Source of the DNA: CAZFAI01 sp964516555
Lineage (GTDB): Bacteria; Patescibacteriota; Microgenomatia; UBA12405
NCBI GenBank assembly: GCA_964516555.1
Contig: CAZFAI010000015.1
Span: 1-18,531, forward strand
Direction of reading: 5' to 3'
DNA length: 18,531 bases
The notes beneath the pieces are model-generated. The model ran no database searches, was not told the DNA's origin, and was given only the letters and a program-made list of their open reading frames with translations. Position numbers and translations under genes: made by a program. Shown here piece by piece: positions 15,031 to 18,531 of this stretch (position 1 is the stretch's first letter; each line of letters starts with the position of its first letter).

Positions 15031-15059
15031 TTTATATACTTATATACATCTCTTGTCAA
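15031..15059 (-). promoter_or_regulatory. Consensus -35/-10 promoter of the 178-residue secreted protein gene
   Basis: On the minus strand TTGACA (15059-15054), a 17-nt spacer and TATAAA (15036-15031) match the housekeeping sigma consensus at 11 of 12 positions with ideal spacing. Transcription would start near 15024, giving a leader of about 33 nt before the ATG at 14991. A second perfect TATAAT lies at 15021-15016 and could serve as an alternative start 15 nt closer. Other promoters in the window lack a -35. Confidence 0.6.
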
Positions 15060-15078
15060 GCTAGCTTATTAACCATTT

Positions 15079-15101
15079 ATGTTCCATTTTTAGTAGAACA
15101 T
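15079..15101. repeat. Small hairpin in the 15.0-15.2 kb intergenic region
   Basis: ATGTTC (15079-15084) and GAACAT (15096-15101) form a 6-bp stem with an 11-nt loop. It lies downstream of the membrane-protein gene that ends at 15183 and just upstream of the promoter at 15031-15059. No T-run follows on the minus strand, so terminator function is doubtful; an operator is possible. Nothing else is recognisable between 15060 and 15182. Confidence 0.25.
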
Positions 15102-15182
15102 TAAAAAATTGATACCCAATCTAGAAAAATTTAGTGCTTCTCTGGTAAGTTGATATGCATGTCTCGATATTTCCGGTAAATG

Positions 15183-15905
15183 CTATTCAAAAACAAAAAC
15201 ATAAATTGTAGCTATAACTTGGATCCCAATAATCAACACAAGCTCAATTTTAAAAACATTCGCCAGAAACACTTTCCAAGATGGATGGATAAAATTTTTA
15301 AATCGAATGAAATTAATAACCCCAAGTGGAATACCCATTATTATTGCATTTTGTAACATAAAAAAACCAGGCGTAAAGATATAATCTAGCCCAATAGTGT
15401 GATATTGATTGGGACGCAATAGAATATAAAAAAGATTATTAGTAAAGCTGAGTAGAAAAAATATTGCTAGATTCTTATTTTGCTTACTTTCACTAGATGT
15501 TTTTTCAATAATTTTTCCACCTGGACTTATATATTCAACATCAAATTCTTGTCCATTATCAGATAAAATTAAACCTGCTTTCATTGAAAAGAACCCTGAG
15601 ATAATATGAAATGGAACAATTAACAAACTGATTATTGAACTCAAAATACTTAAGAAAAAACTTCCAACAATAAAAATCAAAAATAGAAAAAGCCATTGTT
15701 TGTTTATTAAAGACTGCCAAGCAAGGTAGAAAGGATATAAAGATAGATATAAGCCAATAAGAAAATTCACAATGGAATTCAAACCATGTGGAATGGTCGA
15801 TAAATTTTTCTTGACCAGAATACTTATTGAATAAAATATTAAATTTAATATCAACCAAGCAACTATTAAAAAAACATAAATAGAGATAAACAATATAATA
15901 TTCAC
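15183..15905 (-). CDS. Polytopic membrane protein of unknown function
   Basis: 240 residues when started at the GTG at 15905, which overlaps the upstream stop as GTGA. The longer reading from a TTG at 15974 is possible but less economical. About six hydrophobic segments are visible, four before and two or more after a hydrophilic loop (roughly residues 140-167, containing NGQEFDVEYISPGGKIIEKTSS). After the loop come LAIFFLLSFTNNLFYILLRPNQY and further helices. Phe, Ile and Leu dominate and the base composition is very AT-rich. I do not recognise the family. Tight coupling to the small gene upstream suggests the two proteins act together in the membrane. It shows no ABC, kinase or transporter motif. 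Confidence 0.65.
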   Translation of the reverse strand: MNIILFISIYVFLIVAWLILNLIFYSISILVKKNLSTIPHGLNSIVNFLIGLYLSLYPFYLAWQSLINKQWLFLFLIFIVGSFFLSILSSIISLLIVPFHIISGFFSMKAGLILSDNGQEFDVEYISPGGKIIEKTSSESKQNKNLAIFFLLSFTNNLFYILLRPNQYHTIGLDYIFTPGFFMLQNAIIMGIPLGVINFIRFKNFIHPSWKVFLANVFKIELVLIIGIQVIATIYVFVFE

Positions 15906-16195
15906 GATATTTTCTTGGTTGAGTATCCAGTAATAAAAAATAAAAATGAAGAAATAATATCGATACCAACCCAACTAGATTTACTTAGATATAATGGAAA
16001 AAGCGGATTAAAAATAATAGCGATAGAACCAAAAATCAAAGACCAACCAGTCAAATTAGATTTATAAAAACCGTAAGCCACACAAACCGAAATGACACAT
16101 ATAATCCAACGAAGCAAAATATAAAATCCGTAAGACCACCAAGAAGGAATGGCTAGTAGAAGTAAGACTCCAGAAACAATACATATATTTTTCAT
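15902..16195 (-). CDS. Small membrane protein, possibly DUF6804-like
   Basis: 97 residues with three or four membrane segments. The order YGFYILLRWIICVISV, then GWSLIFGSIAIIFNPLFPLYL, then SSWVGIDIISSFLFF recalls a widespread family of small bacterial membrane proteins (I think DUF6804) with the pattern YGFYxLLR, FNPxxPxxL and WxxID. This is from memory and unverified. The function of that family is not known. It is the first gene of a two-gene unit: its TGA stop overlaps the GTG of the next gene. A minus-strand TATAAT 11 nt upstream gives it a very short leader. Confidence 0.6.
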   Translation of the reverse strand: MKNICIVSGVLLLLAIPSWWSYGFYILLRWIICVISVCVAYGFYKSNLTGWSLIFGSIAIIFNPLFPLYLSKSSWVGIDIISSFLFFITGYSTKKIS

Positions 16196-16206
16196 ATTTT
16201 AAGTTA

Positions 16207-16212
16207 ATTATA
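16207..16212 (-). promoter_or_regulatory. -10 box of the membrane-protein gene pair
   Basis: On the minus strand a perfect TATAAT runs from 16212 to 16207, ending 11 nt before the ATG at 16195. Transcription would start near 16200 with a leader of roughly 5 nt. No -35 was identified. Confidence 0.45.
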
Positions 16213-16252
16213 TTACAACAATCAAAATAACCCAACCAATGTACAGAACAAT

Positions 16253-16258
16253 TATAAT
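16253..16258 (+). promoter_or_regulatory. -10 box of the glycosyltransferase locus
   Basis: TATAAT on the plus strand in the 99-nt divergent region, with start of transcription near 16265 and a leader of about 30 nt to the ATG at 16295. There is neither a TGn extension nor a -35 match, and the region is AT-rich, so the support is modest. Confidence 0.35.
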
Positions 16259-16294
16259 ATTTCTACACGAAGAATCTCAAAATACTAATTAGAT

Positions 16295-17374
16295 ATGAAA
16301 AAAATTAAATTAGCAATATTCCATAACCTAGATAAAGGTGGTGCGGCTTACTTTTTGTCTGAATTTACCAAGTCCCTAAAATTAAGAAGACATCACGTAG
16401 ACATATATTCATTAAAAAATGAAAATAAAAATACTACTCAACTCGGTGGAACAAATAATGTATATTCCCATCTTTTACAAATACTTTATGAGATACCAAG
16501 ATTAAGCAAATCTATTAGCAATAGCATATCTGCGAATAATTATGATGTAATAATTGTCTTTCCCTGCCAATTGACACAAGCTCCCACCATTCTAAGATAC
16601 CTCGATCCCAATAAAACGATATACCTCTTAACCGAGCCTAAAAGAGAATTTTATGAAAAGACTTCATTCGACCACAATACCATAAAGCGACTATCTGCAA
16701 GAATTCTTCGACTACCTATCAAATTTATCGACATATACAACACCAGGAAAACAAAAAACATTATTACAATTTCTTACTACGAACAAAGTTTAATAAAAAA
16801 AATATATAAAAAGAAATCTGTTGTCATTCATCCCGCGCTAACAACGACTAATTTAACCAAAATAAATCTAAAAAATAAAAATATTATTACTATTGGGCAA
16901 TTATCATATTTGAAAGGCCACCACACTACCTTAAAACAATTACAACCGAACCAAAAAATAACCTTACTAGGAAGGGCCACCAATGAAACAGATGAAATCA
17001 AAAAATTGGCAACAAAGCAAAATATAGACCTTGAAATTATCCAAACTGAAAATGATTCAACCAAAACTAGAATTTTAAAAAAACACAATATATTTGCAGC
17101 CAACTACATAAAAGAACCCTACGGAATTGCGACACTAGAAGCCATAGACGCAGGTCTTTTTGTTGTTGGAACCAACGATGGTGGTACACCAGAAATAGTA
17201 CAACATGGAGTTAATGGACTTTTATACCCAAACAATATTAAAATTGCTAAGAAAACAATGGAAAAAGTATTTTCAAGTAACAATTTAATTTATTTTAAAA
17301 ATAAGAGAATTGATTGGAATGCTACAACTAATAATATTTTAAGAATGGCAGATTACCTTACAAACAATGACTAA
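16295..17374 (+). CDS. GT4-family glycosyltransferase
   Basis: 359-residue GT-B enzyme (glycosyltransferase group 1), expected to add a sugar from a nucleotide sugar to a growing surface glycan on the cytoplasmic face. The N-terminal domain opens KLAIFHNLDKGGAAYFLSEF, the usual first strand and Gly-rich turn. The C-terminal domain begins IITIGQLSYLKGHHTTLK. The donor-binding EX7E motif is EPYGIATLE, with E274 and E282, followed by GTNDGGTPEIVQHGVNGLLY, all typical of GT4. Sugar and acceptor cannot be told. The ATG lacks a Shine-Dalgarno. It overlaps the next gene by 8 nt. Its base composition is clearly more AT-rich than that of the housekeeping genes to the left. Confidence 0.9.
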   Translation: MKKIKLAIFHNLDKGGAAYFLSEFTKSLKLRRHHVDIYSLKNENKNTTQLGGTNNVYSHLLQILYEIPRLSKSISNSISANNYDVIIVFPCQLTQAPTILRYLDPNKTIYLLTEPKREFYEKTSFDHNTIKRLSARILRLPIKFIDIYNTRKTKNIITISYYEQSLIKKIYKKKSVVIHPALTTTNLTKINLKNKNIITIGQLSYLKGHHTTLKQLQPNQKITLLGRATNETDEIKKLATKQNIDLEIIQTENDSTKTRILKKHNIFAANYIKEPYGIATLEAIDAGLFVVGTNDGGTPEIVQHGVNGLLYPNNIKIAKKTMEKVFSSNNLIYFKNKRIDWNATTNNILRMADYLTNND

Positions 17375-18134
17375 CATCACCCTCATCCTCCTCAACAAAA
17401 ACGAGTCAGAGAACATAAAGAAGAACTTTGACTGGCTTGATGAGTGTCCTCGAATCAACGAAATAATTGCCGTCGATGACAATTCCGAAGACGAAACAAT
17501 ACAAATACTAAAATCTCTCGAATCAAAAACCCGAAAAGTAAAAATTTTCAGTAGGGGATTGGAAGGTAATTTTTCAGCTCAACGCCAATTTGCAGTTTCC
17601 AAATCCAGTAACAATTGGATTTTTTGGCTTGATGCCGATGAAAGGCCAAGTAATAAATTAATCGGATTTATAAATCATATCGATCTTAATCAATATTTTA
17701 ATTTTGCCTTCAAGAGATCAGATATATTTCTTGGCCGTAAATTAAAATATGGCGAAACCTCCTCTCAAACCTTTCTAAGGCTTTTCGACAAAAATTATGG
17801 CCGCTTCGAAGGCTATGTTCACGAAATATGGCAAAGTCAAAAAGATGTGGTTCAAAAAAACTATCTTGAAATCCTTCACAATTCTCATTCCAACCTAACT
17901 TCTTTTTTACAAAAAATAAATTATTACACTGACGTCCGCGCCAAAGAATTACTCGATAGGGGGGTGCAATCCAATATTTGTCAAATTATTTTCTTCCCTC
18001 TGGCCAAATTCATACAAAATTATTTTCTCCGTCTTGGCTTTTTGGATTCCACCCCAGGTATAATACTGGCTCTCGGCATGAGTTTTCACTCATTTCTCGT
18101 CCGCTCCAAGCTATGGCACTTACAACAAAAATAA
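17367..18134 (+). CDS. GT2-family glycosyltransferase (WaaE/KdtX-like)
   Basis: 255-residue GT-A enzyme. The N-terminus ITLILLNKNESENIKKNFDWL is followed by the nucleotide-binding VDDNSED (D37, D38) and, after QRQFAV, the metal-binding LDADERP (D89, D91). The later section, FKRSDIFLGRKLKYGE with LRLFDKNYGRFEGYVHE, matches the WaaE/KdtX-like branch, which adds glucose or a related sugar to lipid-linked core glycans. The C-terminal part has a membrane-associated helix (about residues 208-230). It is co-encoded with the GT4 gene (8-nt overlap) and with the next gene (22-nt overlap), so the set works on one polysaccharide. The acceptor is unknown; CPR cells generally lack classical LPS, so a teichoic- or capsule-like polymer is more likely. 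Confidence 0.9.
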   Translation: MTNITLILLNKNESENIKKNFDWLDECPRINEIIAVDDNSEDETIQILKSLESKTRKVKIFSRGLEGNFSAQRQFAVSKSSNNWIFWLDADERPSNKLIGFINHIDLNQYFNFAFKRSDIFLGRKLKYGETSSQTFLRLFDKNYGRFEGYVHEIWQSQKDVVQKNYLEILHNSHSNLTSFLQKINYYTDVRAKELLDRGVQSNICQIIFFPLAKFIQNYFLRLGFLDSTPGIILALGMSFHSFLVRSKLWHLQQK

Positions 18135-18531
18135 TTCTCTACTCAACACTTATAGTTTTTTTCTTTGGCCAACTCTTAAGACTTGAGTTTTTTGACATCT
18201 CCTTCCCCCTTATTGATATTGCCATTCTGTTGCTCTCGATAGCTAATATCACATACCAAATTTCCTCAAAAGATTTAAAAGTTAAAAACAAACCATTTTT
18301 CTGTTTTTTGATATTTTCCTGGATCACCTTTTTTTTAAACTTATTGATCACTAGCAATTTCTCAGCCAGCTCCTTTTTTTACCTAATCCGGCTCAATCTC
18401 CTGATTTCATTGTTCATCTTTCCAATCAGTCAAAACCTGAAAAGTGAACCGTATTTTAAATTTCTTAAACTAGTGTTTCTTGCCAACATTTTATTTGGCT
18501 TAATTCAATATTTCTTTTGGCCGGATTTTAC
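18113..18531 (+). CDS. O-antigen ligase/polymerase-like membrane protein, 5' part only
   Basis: An open frame starts with ATG at 18113, inside the end of the GT2 gene, and runs without a stop to the window edge (139 complete codons). The product starts MALTTKIILYSTLIVFFFGQ and is hydrophobic throughout. Segments begin near residues 6, 34, 66, 92 and 121, separated by short charged loops such as SSKDLKVKNK. The visible end FGLIQYFFWPDF is the kind of sequence found in the Wzy/WaaL O-antigen ligase family, where it precedes the large periplasmic loop. Position after two glycosyltransferases supports a role in polymerising or ligating a surface glycan. Catalytic residues would lie beyond the window, so the family call is tentative. 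Confidence 0.6.
   Translation, partial: MALTTKIILYSTLIVFFFGQLLRLEFFDISFPLIDIAILLLSIANITYQISSKDLKVKNKPFFCFLIFSWITFFLNLLITSNFSASSFFYLIRLNLLISLFIFPISQNLKSEPYFKFLKLVFLANILFGLIQYFFWPDF

Noticed and set aside
15559..15969. A 136-codon minus-strand frame overlapping the polytopic membrane protein
   Set aside because: Shifted frame inside an AT-rich gene; the other frame has the coupled GTGA start and regular membrane helices.
15906..15974. N-terminal extension of the polytopic membrane protein from TTG 15974
   Set aside because: It would overlap the upstream gene by 73 nt, whereas GTG 15905 gives a standard 4-nt coupled overlap.
1..18531. CRISPR arrays, insertion sequences, phage or toxin-antitoxin genes, large repeats
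   Set aside because: Read for these on both strands; no regularly spaced repeats, transposase or integrase motifs, or flanking duplications were seen.

Overview
The window is AT-rich, densely packed bacterial chromosome. It is most like a member of the Candidate Phyla Radiation (Patescibacteria), probably a Microgenomates-type lineage. That placement is an inference from several traits: a cut-down division-gene cluster with a very small FtsQ, a divergent MurG loop, many overlapping genes, almost no Shine-Dalgarno sites, -10 boxes lying nearly on top of start codons, and divergent envelope proteins. TGA is used as a stop (for example at 618-620 and at 15902-15904), which argues against the UGA=Gly code of Gracilibacteria and Absconditabacteria. 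No 16S gene is present to settle the taxonomy.

Left part, 1-10034, all on the + strand. The 3' end of an ATP-grasp ligase leads by a 4-nt overlap into ftsW, then murG (80-nt overlap), a minimal ftsQ (44-nt overlap), ftsA (14-nt overlap) and ftsZ (5-nt gap). This is a compact division and cell-wall (dcw) block: MurG makes lipid II, the SEDS protein FtsW polymerises glycan, and FtsQ/FtsA/FtsZ form the septal machine. An extended -10 promoter then precedes ileS, whose stop overlaps the start of a second SEDS gene, rodA (elongation-type). A near-leaderless promoter drives rplU-rpmA (ribosomal proteins bL21 and bL27).

Middle, 10101-14310. parB (+) and lepB (-) converge, with their stop codons overlapping. 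lepB and a tRNA-Val(CAC) gene diverge from a short shared promoter region. The tRNA ends exactly where the convergent zwf stop codon begins. zwf (glucose-6-phosphate dehydrogenase) follows a 131-codon gene of unknown function on the - strand. A secreted or anchored L,D-transpeptidase lies on the + strand.

Right part, 14311-18531. A small secreted or anchored protein of unknown function (-) carries the only near-perfect -35/-10 promoter noticed. Two membrane-protein genes (-) are coupled by a GTGA overlap. Divergent from them is a surface-polysaccharide locus of overlapping genes: a GT4 glycosyltransferase, a GT2 glycosyltransferase, and the start of a polytopic membrane protein that looks like an O-antigen ligase/polymerase and runs off the window. 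The stretch 14.3-17.4 kb looks more AT-rich and less conserved than the housekeeping half.

No CRISPR array, insertion sequence, phage gene or rRNA was seen, and no gap between genes exceeds 300 bases.
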